Part shown: positions 9,301 to 16,560 of the stretch, piece after piece
Layout: every line of letters starts with the position of its first letter
Position numbering within the stretch: the stretch's first letter is position 1
Origin: JBLMZI01 sp050258755
Lineage (GTDB): Bacteria; Bacillota; Syntrophomonadia; Syntrophomonadales; DTU052
Reading direction: 5' to 3'
Length of the DNA stretch: 56,717 nt
Assembly (NCBI GenBank): GCA_050258755.1
Contig: JBLMZI010000008.1
Coordinates: 1 to 56,717 of the forward strand
Made by a program: the position numbers and the translations under genes
The notes under the pieces: generated by a model
What the model saw: only the letters and a program-made list of their open reading frames with translations
Databases searched by the model: none
What the model was told of the DNA's origin: nothing

Positions 9301-9700
9301 CCATGAGCTGTTTGGATTTTCGGTGGCTGGTCTCCTTCATTTCGCGCTGCACCGCGGGGACCAGGCGCTGGAGATTGTTTTTCAGAACATAGTCCTGGCA
9401 GCCGGATTTCATGGCCTCGACGGCAGCTTCTTCCCCAAGATATCCGGAAACGATGATAAAGGGCAGCTCAGCATCATGCCGCCGAAGGATGGCAAGCGCC
9501 TCTCCTGAGCTGAATTGGGGCATCGCATGATCGCTGATCACAACATCCCATTGCATCACTTTCAGTGCATCCACCATTTGTTCGGCGGTTTCAACCCGTA
9601 TATATTCGGCTTGAATGCCTGCTTTCTGGAATTCGCGGACAATCAGCCGGACATCCTCTTCCGAATCATCGACAGCCAGAATGTGAATGATACTTTCCAA
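6392..9700 (-). CDS. Large hybrid sensor kinase REC-PAS-PAS-GAF-HisKA-HATPase-REC-HPt
   Basis: An 1102-aa soluble multi-domain kinase with no transmembrane segment. Domains: receiver ~5-120 (Asp57 in ISDHAMP); PAS ~145-262; PAS ~275-405; GAF-like ~425-585; HisKA ~605-670 with His614 in NVSHELRTPL; HATPase ~715-835; second receiver ~850-970 (LMDIQMPEMDG); HPt ~1000-1090 with His in AHTIKGSSS. The second PAS carries four cysteines (C324, C334, C340, C343) in a pattern suggesting metal or redox sensing. Start is TTG at 9700 behind AGGAGGCGCAGCTT; no ATG is better placed. It lies 38 bp after cheB and overlaps the next receiver gene by 4 nt. Confidence 0.93.
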   Translation of the reverse strand: MESIIHILAVDDSEEDVRLIVREFQKAGIQAEYIRVETAEQMVDALKVMQWDVVISDHAMPQFSSGEALAILRRHDAELPFIIVSGYLGEEAAVEAMKSGCQDYVLKNNLQRLVPAVQREMKETSHRKSKQLMEREMSRDKELLAVTLRSIGDGIIVTDHWGRVVFLNRIAEELTGWVEQEACGLELPDVFKIIDKESREELESPVDIVTKESSPSGLRQNAVLVSRNGEELYISASSAPILAPDGKSIGVVLVFRDITRVKIAEEQLAAERKNLRTILDEAPVGILITTPEGRLIETNKRVETILARSFQESEPETLRMAFGCEMTLTQGLACEVAQNCAECELHRGLLGVWESGMAVHGTENHLNLPAGDGSVKKWIRTSSVPVRMDQEKRVVIVIDDITEQKETEEALRHQWSLLFGVARASSCLLTTTDHDAAVQDSLGILGEAVKVDRVRIFEIRILPELKKRVLTYRYEWCSEGTPHQLNDPELAEIPFGKNIGFDRWIKPLSGGSSVRGTVRELSGPDKDFLESKGVLSFLMFPLIVDGKTWGLITFEDSVSERIWTDNETAVLVAAGINIAGSIQRRMAENELRKAIEDSEEANRIKSQFLANVSHELRTPLNGIKGMTTLSLSTELTLEQQQYMHMIMSCADTLLNIINDILDFSRIEAKAVRIEQVQFELAEWLNQILRPMSVRAREKGLKIFSHIDHGLPPELIGDPIRLKQVLNNLIDNAMKFTEEGSVRLELIREYTLDNIIRIRFSVTDTGIGIAEDEMALLFKSFSQVDGSYTRKYGGTGLGLTISKELVEMMGGTIEVTSTKGKGSTFSFTLELGIGVGHTERANYKPTVITKSLTRLRVLLAEDERINRIMAANTLSKRGHQVEVAQNGREALELYRRSDYDVILMDIQMPEMDGIEATRLIRELEAEAGKHTPIIALTAHAFDEDRERVLMAGMDGYITKPFHATELFELIEQNAFHPAIIEQKANQLAEQAPKKANGISTQENEGFLRDIIELYLYDVPRQIERMREAFYVGDLMMVERLAHTIKGSSSYVNAEAIKNLAFKLELASRKGDRDTLEAMIPKMDELYDEFRAKHRGERLGEERK

Positions 9701-9738
9701 AAGCTGCGCCTCCTATCGGATAAAGATCAACCAATCGC

Positions 9739-10785
9739 TCAGCCTGCTGACTTTGTTTCCACCAGTGAAAAAATGGCCTGTGCCATGTTTTCAATCGAGG
9801 TCTGCCGTTCAACCGCGCCAAGATCCCATGCGACTTTCGGCATGCCATATATCAGGCTGCTTTCCTCGTCCTGTCCCAGGGTTCTGGCTCCACTGCGCCT
9901 CATATCCAGCAGGCCCTGCGCGCCATCTCGTCCCATCCCGGTCAGCAGGACTCCAATGGCCGTGCGGCCGGCCAGTTGGGCAACCGATTGGAACAGCACG
10001 TCGACCGACGGGCAATGCCCGCTCACCTTTTCCCCGGGAAGACAGCTGACAACGAGTCCTGAGCCGCTTTTCTTAAGACGCATATGATATTCTCCGGGGG
10101 CGAGCAGCGCACGCCCGGGGATTACCCGGTCACCATCCTCAGCCTCTTTGATCTCAATCAGGCATTCATGGTTCAATCGCTCAGCAAACATTCGGGTAAA
10201 CCCGGCCGGCATATGCTGTACAAGCAGAATGGGCGGCGTATGGTTTGGCACGGCTTTCAAGATGGTCGCCAGGGCCTCGGTCCCGCCAGTGGACGCGCCG
10301 ATTGCGATAAGCCGGTCGGCTTTGTCATAGGACGTCCGGTCAGGAAGCGCTCTGGCCGCCGAGGGCCTATGCTTCCAATGCCCGACCTTTGCCGTTGACG
10401 CGATTTTGATTTTGACAATCAGTTCGTTCATAAAAGAATCCAGAGACCGCTTGTTTCCCAATCCCGGTTTAGCCACAAAATCGACCGCGCCGTAAGTCAG
10501 CGCTTCGAAGACGTAATCGCCCAAACCGCTCATGACCACCACCGGAATCGGATACTGCGGCATCAGCCGGCGCAGAAATTCAATGCCGTTCATTTTCGGC
10601 AGCTCAACGTCCAGAACCATAACATCGGGTTCGAATTCGATGATTTGATCCCGTGCATGGTACGCGTCAACCGCGGTCGCTACCACTTCAAGACTTGGAT
10701 CAGCACTCAGTCCAGTTCGCAAGGATTCCCGAAATACCATCGAATCATCAACGACCAGGAGACGAATCCGCCGGTTCTTGTTCAT
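9739..10785 (-). CDS. cheB: CheB-type protein-glutamate methylesterase
   Basis: A 348-aa two-domain protein. The receiver (1-125) has Asp59 in MVLDVELP and Lys in VAKPG. The C-terminal CheB methylesterase domain (~155-345) has the catalytic Ser in GASTGGT, His in LVQHMPAGF and Asp in TGMGRDGA. In chemotaxis, CheB removes methyl groups from receptor glutamates. Here it lies with a CheR, a CheY-like protein and a hybrid kinase, but no receptor or CheA is present, so it may serve a non-chemotaxis pathway. ATG at 10785 lies 5 nt after the cheR stop. Confidence 0.93.
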   Translation of the reverse strand: MNKNRRIRLLVVDDSMVFRESLRTGLSADPSLEVVATAVDAYHARDQIIEFEPDVMVLDVELPKMNGIEFLRRLMPQYPIPVVVMSGLGDYVFEALTYGAVDFVAKPGLGNKRSLDSFMNELIVKIKIASTAKVGHWKHRPSAARALPDRTSYDKADRLIAIGASTGGTEALATILKAVPNHTPPILLVQHMPAGFTRMFAERLNHECLIEIKEAEDGDRVIPGRALLAPGEYHMRLKKSGSGLVVSCLPGEKVSGHCPSVDVLFQSVAQLAGRTAIGVLLTGMGRDGAQGLLDMRRSGARTLGQDEESSLIYGMPKVAWDLGAVERQTSIENMAQAIFSLVETKSAG

Positions 10786-10790
10786 CGTGC

Positions 10791-11618
10791 TTAAACCTTC
10801 CTGTATATTGCTGGCTTGATGTACTGGAACGGGGTATCTTCCCGGTTCAGCGTCTCCGAATGACCAATGAAAAAATACCCGCCCGGCTCCAGGACATCAT
10901 AAAAACGCTGCACCAGCGCATATTTCGTTGGATTATCAAAATAAATCATGACATTACGGCAAAAGATGACATGAAATCGCTTCTTAAAAGGGAAAGTCGG
11001 TGTCATCAGGTTAAATGGTCTGAAGAGCACCTCGTTTCGAACTGATTCAACGATCTCGCCGCTGCTTGATCCGACCGATTTAAAGTAACTTTTCAGCCAT
11101 TGCGGCGGCAGATTAACCGTTTGTTCATTCGAATATATCCCGCGGGTTGCGGTTTTGATCACCCGTGTGGAAATGTCGGTCGCCAGAATTTTTGCATCCC
11201 ATTGCGGCCGCTGATGGCCCAAATGATCCGCAATCAGCATCGCCAGGGTATACGGTTCCTCACCCGACGAACAGCCGGCGCTCCATACCCTGAGATCTTT
11301 GGAATCCCCGTATCGGGTTGTCAAATAAGGCAGCACAATCGACTTGAAGTATTCGAAATGATCAACTTCCCGCATGAAAAAGGTGTGGTTGGTCGTAAGT
11401 CGGTTAACGATTTCAATGGATGCTTCCCCCGTTTTATCCGTCATCAGATACTTGTAAAACGCGCTGAAATCGTCAAATCCGTGCTGGAGCAGGTATGATT
11501 GAAGGCGGCCCACGACAAGATACTTTTTCTCGGGTTTAATGTAAATCCCGTAGTTTTGCTTCATATAGCCAGTGAGCTGCTCAAATTCGGCGTCAGTAAT
11601 CTGTTCGTGTTTCTCCAT
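10791..11618 (-). CDS. cheR: CheR-type protein-glutamate O-methyltransferase
   Basis: A 275-aa SAM-dependent methyltransferase with the CheR N-terminal helical domain (~10-75) and the catalytic domain with SAM motif WSAGCSSGEEPYTLAM. It also has ILATDIS and the conserved FCRNVMIYF block. It methylates receptor glutamates in the classical system and is paired here with cheB (5-nt gap). It starts 2 nt after the CheY-like gene stop, so translation is probably coupled. A second CheR at 32160-32945 is divergent in sequence and lies in the heme operon. Confidence 0.93.
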   Translation of the reverse strand: MEKHEQITDAEFEQLTGYMKQNYGIYIKPEKKYLVVGRLQSYLLQHGFDDFSAFYKYLMTDKTGEASIEIVNRLTTNHTFFMREVDHFEYFKSIVLPYLTTRYGDSKDLRVWSAGCSSGEEPYTLAMLIADHLGHQRPQWDAKILATDISTRVIKTATRGIYSNEQTVNLPPQWLKSYFKSVGSSSGEIVESVRNEVLFRPFNLMTPTFPFKKRFHVIFCRNVMIYFDNPTKYALVQRFYDVLEPGGYFFIGHSETLNREDTPFQYIKPAIYRKV

Positions 11619-11620
11619 GG

Positions 11621-11977
11621 TTAGACGGTCTTCGCGATAACTTCCAGAATATAAGCTTCTTTGAAGGGCTTCACGATAAAAGTCTTGGCTCCCGACAATA
11701 CGGCTTCCTTGACCATGGATTCCTGTCCCATCGCGGAAACCATAATCACTTTCGCATTCGGATCCAGCTGGCGGATCATTTTCAAGGCGGTCAACCCGTC
11801 GACTTCCGGCATCGTGATGTCCATCGTAACCAGATCAGGTTTCATGTTCTTAAACTGCTCAACCGCTTCTAGACCGTTAGCGGCCTCTCCGATCACGGTA
11901 TGGCCACCCTTTTCAAGCATTATTCTCAAAGAGTTTCGCATAAATGCAGCATCGTCACAGATTAGGATGTTCGCCAC
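11621..11977 (-). CDS. CheY-like response regulator
   Basis: A 118-aa single receiver domain: acidic residues in ICDDAAF, phospho-acceptor Asp53 in TMDITMPEVDG, Ser/Ala region VSAMGQ, and Lys in IVKPF. The sequence is close to chemotaxis CheY (MANILICDDAAFMR style N-terminus). The start was set at GTG 11977 because AGAGGTGA precedes it by 5 nt; the frame is open 30 codons upstream, but that extension is not receiver-like. It is the first gene of the five-gene signalling operon cheY-cheR-cheB-kinase-receiver. Confidence 0.92.
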   Translation of the reverse strand: MANILICDDAAFMRNSLRIMLEKGGHTVIGEAANGLEAVEQFKNMKPDLVTMDITMPEVDGLTALKMIRQLDPNAKVIMVSAMGQESMVKEAVLSGAKTFIVKPFKEAYILEVIAKTV

Positions 11978-12133
11978 GTCAATCACCTCTGTCGGTAAAA
12001 TGGCCGCTCCTAGGCGGAACCCAACAGCTACCATTTCGACACAAACCAGACCCCATCCTGCTAGCATTTGTCTTTTTCAACAATTTTCTGACGATCTTTT
12101 ATCCGGTTCACGGGTGCCAGGACGGCCGGCAGT

Positions 12134-12688
12134 CTATTCATTTTCAGCAAATTGATAGTATAAGACCAGCGAATCCCCGTAGCGGCCGGTTTTTGTCAAT
12201 TCGAGCCGTTTGATCGAAGGCGCCGCCACCCGGGTTGGAAGCCGAAGCACGATGGTCCCGTTTTCCCCAAGAACGTCGGGCAGACCTTTTAGCAGCCGTT
12301 CCTGCTCATCGGCAACCCGAAACGGCGGATCCACAAATATCACGGTAAATCTTTCACCGTCACGCGCAAATCTTCCCAGCGCATGCTGGGCTTCGTCGCG
12401 ATACACTCTGGAACTCTCCGTAAAACGGCAGGCCGTCAGGTTTTCCCGGATAATCGCGACCGCGTGCGCTTCCATTTCCACAAAATCTGCCGATCCGGCC
12501 CCCCGGCTCAGCGCTTCGATCCCCATCGATCCGCTTCCGGCAAAAAGATCCAGGATTCGGTCCGTCTCGTCCAACGGCCCCAACACATTAAAAATCGCCT
12601 GTTTGATCATATCAGTCATCGGCCGGATGTCCTGCCCGATTGGGACTTTTAACTTTCTTCCCTTGGCTGATCCGGTTACCACACGCAT
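12134..12688 (-). CDS. rsmD: 16S rRNA (guanine(966)-N(2))-methyltransferase
   Basis: SAM-dependent methyltransferase that modifies G966 of 16S rRNA during 30S assembly. The product is 184 aa, family-typical. Motifs: MRVVTGSAKGRKL at the N-terminus, SAM motif LDLFAGSGSMGIEALSRG, and the catalytic FVDPPF. The start at 12688 follows GGAGGATGTTTC; an upstream in-frame start lies before this ribosome site and is rejected. It is preceded by an extended -10 promoter (12746-12754). In many Firmicutes rsmD neighbours coaD; here coaD lies 13 kb away, so that pairing is broken. Confidence 0.95.
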   Translation of the reverse strand: MRVVTGSAKGRKLKVPIGQDIRPMTDMIKQAIFNVLGPLDETDRILDLFAGSGSMGIEALSRGAGSADFVEMEAHAVAIIRENLTACRFTESSRVYRDEAQHALGRFARDGERFTVIFVDPPFRVADEQERLLKGLPDVLGENGTIVLRLPTRVAAPSIKRLELTKTGRYGDSLVLYYQFAENE

Positions 12689-12745
12689 GAAACATCCTCC
12701 GCAAACCGCGCTTTCCGGTGATTGAAAGCCGTGATTAATACCGGA

Positions 12746-12754
12746 ATTATACCA
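12746..12754 (-). promoter_or_regulatory. Extended -10 sigma-A promoter for rsmD
   Basis: Minus-strand TGGTATAAT is a perfect -10 with the extended TGn motif; the -35 region is weak. Predicted leader of about 50 nt to the rsmD start. Confidence 0.65.
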
Positions 12755-12814
12755 CACAATTTTTTCTCGCTAAGCATGTATGAACCAGTCCAGGCGCGGG
12801 GATGATATAGTCAA

Positions 12815-12912
12815 CCGGGGAAACCCGGGAACAAACCCTCCCCAACAACTTTACAAAATTCTCCTCTCCCCAAACTCGGCGGTTTTGCCTCGGCAAAGCC
12901 GCCATTTTTTTT
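12815..12912 (+). ncRNA. Candidate small structured RNA or leader upstream of gpr
   Basis: A GAAA-tetraloop hairpin (CCGGG 12815-12819, CCCGG 12824-12828) is followed by a C-rich linker and a strong intrinsic terminator: an 11-bp stem at 12878-12888/12893-12903 followed by eight Ts. No convincing protein gene precedes it on this strand. A possible extended -10 (TGATATAGT, 12803-12811) lies just upstream but would start close to the hairpin. gpr has its own promoter after the terminator. The non-coding stretch 12689-13007 is otherwise only the two promoters. Not matched to any known family. Confidence 0.4.
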
Positions 12913-12952
12913 ATTTAAAGAAACAGGCAGAATTCAAGTTGTTTTCCGCTGC

Positions 12953-12981
12953 GAATAATTCCCGGATAGCGAGCCAAAATA
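12953..12981 (+). promoter_or_regulatory. Sigma-G promoter of gpr
   Basis: GAATA (12953-12957), a 17-bp spacer, and CAAAATA (12975-12981). Both elements match the forespore sigma-G consensus GHATR-N17/18-CAWWMTA completely. The predicted start lies about 20 nt before the gpr GTG. Bacillus gpr is known to be forespore-expressed. Confidence 0.75.
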
Positions 12982-13007
12982 TAGTCGTAAAAACGGAGGT
13001 GCGGCAT

Positions 13008-13970
13008 GTGAAACCGATTTTAGATGCTTTTTCACTGCAGGTCGACCTGGCCATGGAGGCCAGGGATCTGGTTCGGGGTGCGACCGGTCTGGAAATTCCC
13101 GGGGTGGTCGAGCAAATCGAAAACACCGATAATGCTAAAATTACGATCATCCGTATTGAAGACGCGGCCGCAGAGAAAACCATGGGCAAACCCAAGGGGA
13201 CCTATATAACCATTGAATCCCAAAAATTGCTGATTCGTGACCCGGAAGTGCAGGAAGAAGTCTCCAGGGTCATTGCGGAGCGGTTAAAACCCGCAATGGA
13301 AAAACTCCAGCCGAGTGATGCGGTATTGCTGGTCGGTCTCGGAAACTGGCGAGCGACCCCGGATGCGTTGGGTCCAAGCACGATCGATGCCAGCCCGATT
13401 ACCCGTCATTATTACCAGTACGCACCGCAAGCCCTGGTCCCCGGGATGCGCCCTGTCGCCGGAATTGCGCCCGGCGTGCTTGGAACGACCGGGATCGAAA
13501 CCCTGGATATCGTGCGCGGCGTGGTAGACCACCTCAAGCCTGCTTTGATCATTGTTGTTGACTCGCTTTCCTCCCAGAGCGCTGATCGGCTGGGAACCAC
13601 GATCCAGATTTCGGACACCGGCATTCAGCCGGGTTCGGCTTCAGGCATCATCAAACGTGAAGCCCTGAATCAGGAAACGCTCGGTGTGCCGGTAATAGCC
13701 ATTGGTTGTCCCATGGTGGTAAGCGCGGTTGCGATTGCCGCCCAGGCCATTAAATCCTATTCAGAAAAAACTGGCGTTGTCTTTCGAGAGGACCAGATCA
13801 CGGAAGCGATCCGACCCGTATTGTCTACCTTTGGGGGCACCATGACAGTCACCCCGAAAGAAATCGACGATCTGGTCCGTAATATCTCGGGCGTAATCGC
13901 TTTCGGCGTCGCCTACTCACTCTTTCCTGAGGTATCACGGGAGCAGCTTGAATTGTATGCTTCGGCATAG
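13008..13970 (+). CDS. gpr: GPR germination endoprotease (spore protease)
   Basis: Aspartic-type protease that starts degradation of alpha/beta SASPs when spores germinate. It is made as an inactive zymogen in the forespore. The product is 320 aa. The N-terminal VDLAMEARD block corresponds to the sequence after the propeptide cleavage, so the propeptide here would be only about 10 residues. Conserved acidic residues lie in IVVDSLSS and ISDTGIQPGS. The start is GTG at 13008 behind GGAGGTGCGGCAT; the frame is open much further upstream, but that stretch crosses the terminator at 12878-12912 and is not protein-like. It is convergent with the SASP gene, its probable substrate. Confidence 0.94.
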   Translation: MKPILDAFSLQVDLAMEARDLVRGATGLEIPGVVEQIENTDNAKITIIRIEDAAAEKTMGKPKGTYITIESQKLLIRDPEVQEEVSRVIAERLKPAMEKLQPSDAVLLVGLGNWRATPDALGPSTIDASPITRHYYQYAPQALVPGMRPVAGIAPGVLGTTGIETLDIVRGVVDHLKPALIIVVDSLSSQSADRLGTTIQISDTGIQPGSASGIIKREALNQETLGVPVIAIGCPMVVSAVAIAAQAIKSYSEKTGVVFREDQITEAIRPVLSTFGGTMTVTPKEIDDLVRNISGVIAFGVAYSLFPEVSREQLELYASA

Positions 13971-13982
13971 TTTGTTTAATGA

Positions 13983-14009
13983 GAAAAGCGGGCATAAAGC
14001 CCGCTTTTC
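13983..14009. terminator. Bidirectional terminator shared by gpr and SASP
   Basis: Perfect 11-bp stem GAAAAGCGGGC/GCCCGCTTTTC with a 5-nt loop (ATAAA), giving a T tract in both directions between convergent genes. Confidence 0.9.
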
Positions 14010-14033
14010 AAGGATTTTATTAAAATAATTTCA

Positions 14034-14333
14034 TTACAGCAAATTGCCGGTTTGATTGCCCTGCGGATTCTTGCTGTTGGAATTGCCGATCATAGGCTGG
14101 CTGGTCACAGCGCTGGCATTGCTCTGCAGTTGGTTTTCAGCGAAAGCGATCATTTTGCGAACCATGTTACCGCCGACCGCTCCACAGTCTCTGGAAGCCA
14201 CGTTGCCCCAGTAACCACCCTGAGTCGCCTCCTGAGTAATGCCGAGTTCCCTGGCAACTTCGTGTTTGAAATCAAACATAGCCTTCTGCGCTTCCGGAAC
14301 GAGAACGCGATTCCGTTTTTGTCCAGTACCCAT
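14034..14333 (-). CDS. Alpha/beta-type small acid-soluble spore protein
   Basis: DNA-binding protein that coats and protects the spore chromosome. The core carries the family signatures FDFKHEVARELGI and GYWGNVASRDCGAVGGNMV. The segment HEVAREL contains the expected GPR cleavage site. At 99 aa it is longer than the usual 60-75: an 18-residue basic N-terminal lead and a ~28-residue Asn/Ser/Gln-rich C-terminal tail. ATG at 14333 follows GGAGGTGA with 7-nt spacing. A sigma-G promoter precedes it. Confidence 0.95.
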   Translation of the reverse strand: MGTGQKRNRVLVPEAQKAMFDFKHEVARELGITQEATQGGYWGNVASRDCGAVGGNMVRKMIAFAENQLQSNASAVTSQPMIGNSNSKNPQGNQTGNLL

Positions 14334-14366
14334 CTGTTGTTCACCTCCTTTGCCGTTTGGTAGGCT

Positions 14367-14395
14367 TATTTTGTCCGGTCAAAGTCGGTGTATAC
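14367..14395 (-). promoter_or_regulatory. Sigma-G promoter of the SASP gene
   Basis: Minus strand GTATA (14391-14395), a 17-bp spacer, and CAAAATA (14367-14373): a full match to GHATR-N17-CAWWMTA and the same -10 heptamer as the gpr promoter. Confidence 0.75.
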
Positions 14396-14447
14396 CTAAC
14401 AGTCTTTTCCCTTTTCGCCAGTCCGCCCAAGGATTATTTTCCCATTT

Positions 14448-16493
14448 TTAATTGGGAGCGACGTCTGCGGTCCGGATTCTTGCCTCCAACAGCCTCTTAA
14501 CCGTGTCCGAAAGCTGTTTTTTGTTTTTCATATAGGCCTGTGCGCCCCGTTGCGTGATTTCAATTAAGTCGATATCCGTTACGAGGTTAGCCGCCATCAG
14601 AACCGGTAGACCGCGCTGGCGCAGGCCCCAAAGATCACCTGGGCCGCGCAGCCGCAAATCCTGCTGTGCGATTTCAAAACCGTCCGTCGTTAATTCCAAG
14701 GTTTTCAGCCGCTGAACCGCTTCTGGCGTGGTGGGTGCGCCAATCAGCATACAATAGGATTGATGCTCGCCGCGGCCAACCCGGCCCCGCAGCTGGTGCA
14801 GCTGGGAAAGGCCAAAGCGCTCGGCGCCTTCGATGACCATGACCGTGGCATTGGGCACATCGACACCCACTTCCACAACCGTCGTGCTGATTAAGACCTT
14901 GGTATCCCCGCTGCGGAAGGAATCCATGACCGAATCCTTATCGGCCGGGTTCATTCGGCCATGTACAGCGGCAACCCGCATTCCGGCGAAAACCGTTTGG
15001 CTCAATTCCTTATAGATCCGGCCCACGTCCGCTGTGTCCTGATTTTCCGATTCCTCAACCATGGGACAGATGACGTAAGCCTGTCTTCCCTGCTGGATCT
15101 CCTTGAGCACGAACCGGTACGCCCGGGACCGTTCCTGGCTGGTAAGGTATTTGGTTTTAATGGGCAGTCGGCCGGCCGGAAGCTCGTCAATGACCGATAT
15201 GTCAAGATCCCCATAAAGTGTAAGTGCCAGCGTTCTGGGAATCGGTGTCGCACTCATGACCAGCACATCCGGAAGCACACCTTTTTTCCCGAGTCTGGCC
15301 CGCTGCCGAACACCGAACCGGTGTTGTTCATCAACCACGATCAGGCCAAGCCGATGAAATTGGACCGTTTCGGTCAGCACCGCATGGGTTCCGATCAGTA
15401 CGGAAACCTGCCCTTTGGCACATTTTTCCATTATGCATTTCCGCTCGGACGCTGGCGTGTTTCCGGTGAGCAGGGCAATCGGTGCAATCCCCTCAAAAAG
15501 ATAAGCCAGACTGCGATAATGCTGCCCGGCAAGTACCTCCGTCGGAACCATCATACAGGCCTGAAAGCCGTTTTCAGCCGCCCGCGCCAGCGCCAGCGCC
15601 GCGACAACAGTTTTGCCGGCGCCGACGTCGCCCTGAATCAAACGGTTCATCGGATGAGGCGCCGCCATATCAGACAGAATTTCTTCCAATACCCGCGACT
15701 GAGCCCGGGTTAACTCCCTGCCGAATTGCACCTTAACCCGCTCGACCATGCCGAGATTCTGAATGTGCCGTATTCCCTTGGCTCCTGTGGCATGAAGCGC
15801 CAGTCTTTCTTCCTGCACCTTGCATTGTAATAAGAAAAGTTCCTCCAATGCCAGGGACCGTCTGGCCGGTTCTGCATCATCCAGCCGATCGGGCCAATGA
15901 ATCTGTTTAAAAGCTGTAGCGGCCGGCAGTAAACCAGTCTGTTTCAAAATGGACGCCGGAACCGTTGATGGATAGGAAGGAGACAATTGCAAAGCCTGCT
16001 GGATAAGCAGGCGCAGGACTTTTTGACTCAGCCCGGCAGTCAGCGGATAAATTGGAACAATTCCAGGTTCATCGCTCTCGTTTTCTTCATCGCTCAGTTT
16101 TTGATACGCGCTGACCGCCAATTCTATGCCGCCGGACGATAACCGGGTGCGCCCGGTCACCAGTACTGAAACGCCGGGTTTCAGCACGCCAAGCATAAAT
16201 GGCTGATTAAACCAGTTGGCCACCATACGGCCGGTCTCATCTTCCAGAACCGCTTTTACGATCTTAAGACCGCGCCGGACATAATTGATGCGCGCACTCA
16301 CTACCTTTCCCCGAATCTGAACCGTATCATTTGGGTTAATCTGATCAATAGGCCGGATCTGGGTCAGGTCGGTATAGACGCGCGGCAGGAGCCAGAGCAA
16401 GTCCAGTAGAGTCACAACCCCCAGCCTGGCCAACTGAGATTCCCGTTTGGGCCCGACACCCTGTAAAACTGTCACCGGATCAAACAGGTTCAT
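14448..16493 (-). CDS. recG: ATP-dependent DNA helicase RecG
   Basis: Branch-migration helicase that remodels stalled forks and recombination intermediates. The product is 681 aa, full length. The N-terminal wedge/OB domain begins with VLQGVGPKRESQLARLG. The helicase core has Walker A GDVGAGKTVVA, Walker B VVDEQHRFGV, motif III MSATPIPRTL and motif VI QLRGRVGRGEHQSYC. ATG at 16493 has only a weak ribosome site. A strong hairpin terminator ends 28 nt upstream, so its own promoter must be within or next to that, or expression depends on read-through from fakA. Confidence 0.96.
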   Translation of the reverse strand: MNLFDPVTVLQGVGPKRESQLARLGVVTLLDLLWLLPRVYTDLTQIRPIDQINPNDTVQIRGKVVSARINYVRRGLKIVKAVLEDETGRMVANWFNQPFMLGVLKPGVSVLVTGRTRLSSGGIELAVSAYQKLSDEENESDEPGIVPIYPLTAGLSQKVLRLLIQQALQLSPSYPSTVPASILKQTGLLPAATAFKQIHWPDRLDDAEPARRSLALEELFLLQCKVQEERLALHATGAKGIRHIQNLGMVERVKVQFGRELTRAQSRVLEEILSDMAAPHPMNRLIQGDVGAGKTVVAALALARAAENGFQACMMVPTEVLAGQHYRSLAYLFEGIAPIALLTGNTPASERKCIMEKCAKGQVSVLIGTHAVLTETVQFHRLGLIVVDEQHRFGVRQRARLGKKGVLPDVLVMSATPIPRTLALTLYGDLDISVIDELPAGRLPIKTKYLTSQERSRAYRFVLKEIQQGRQAYVICPMVEESENQDTADVGRIYKELSQTVFAGMRVAAVHGRMNPADKDSVMDSFRSGDTKVLISTTVVEVGVDVPNATVMVIEGAERFGLSQLHQLRGRVGRGEHQSYCMLIGAPTTPEAVQRLKTLELTTDGFEIAQQDLRLRGPGDLWGLRQRGLPVLMAANLVTDIDLIEITQRGAQAYMKNKKQLSDTVKRLLEARIRTADVAPN

Positions 16494-16520
16494 CTTTTCA
16501 CGTCACTTTGAAAGAAATTA

Positions 16521-16549
16521 AAAAAGGCGCCATTGTTTGGCGCCTTTTT
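16521..16549. terminator. Strong terminator between fakA and recG
   Basis: GGCGCCA (16526-16532)/TGGCGCC (16538-16544) with A5 and T5 flanks, so it can work in both directions; relevant here to minus-strand fakA transcripts. Confidence 0.85.
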
Positions 16550-16560
16550 CGGCTAATAGA

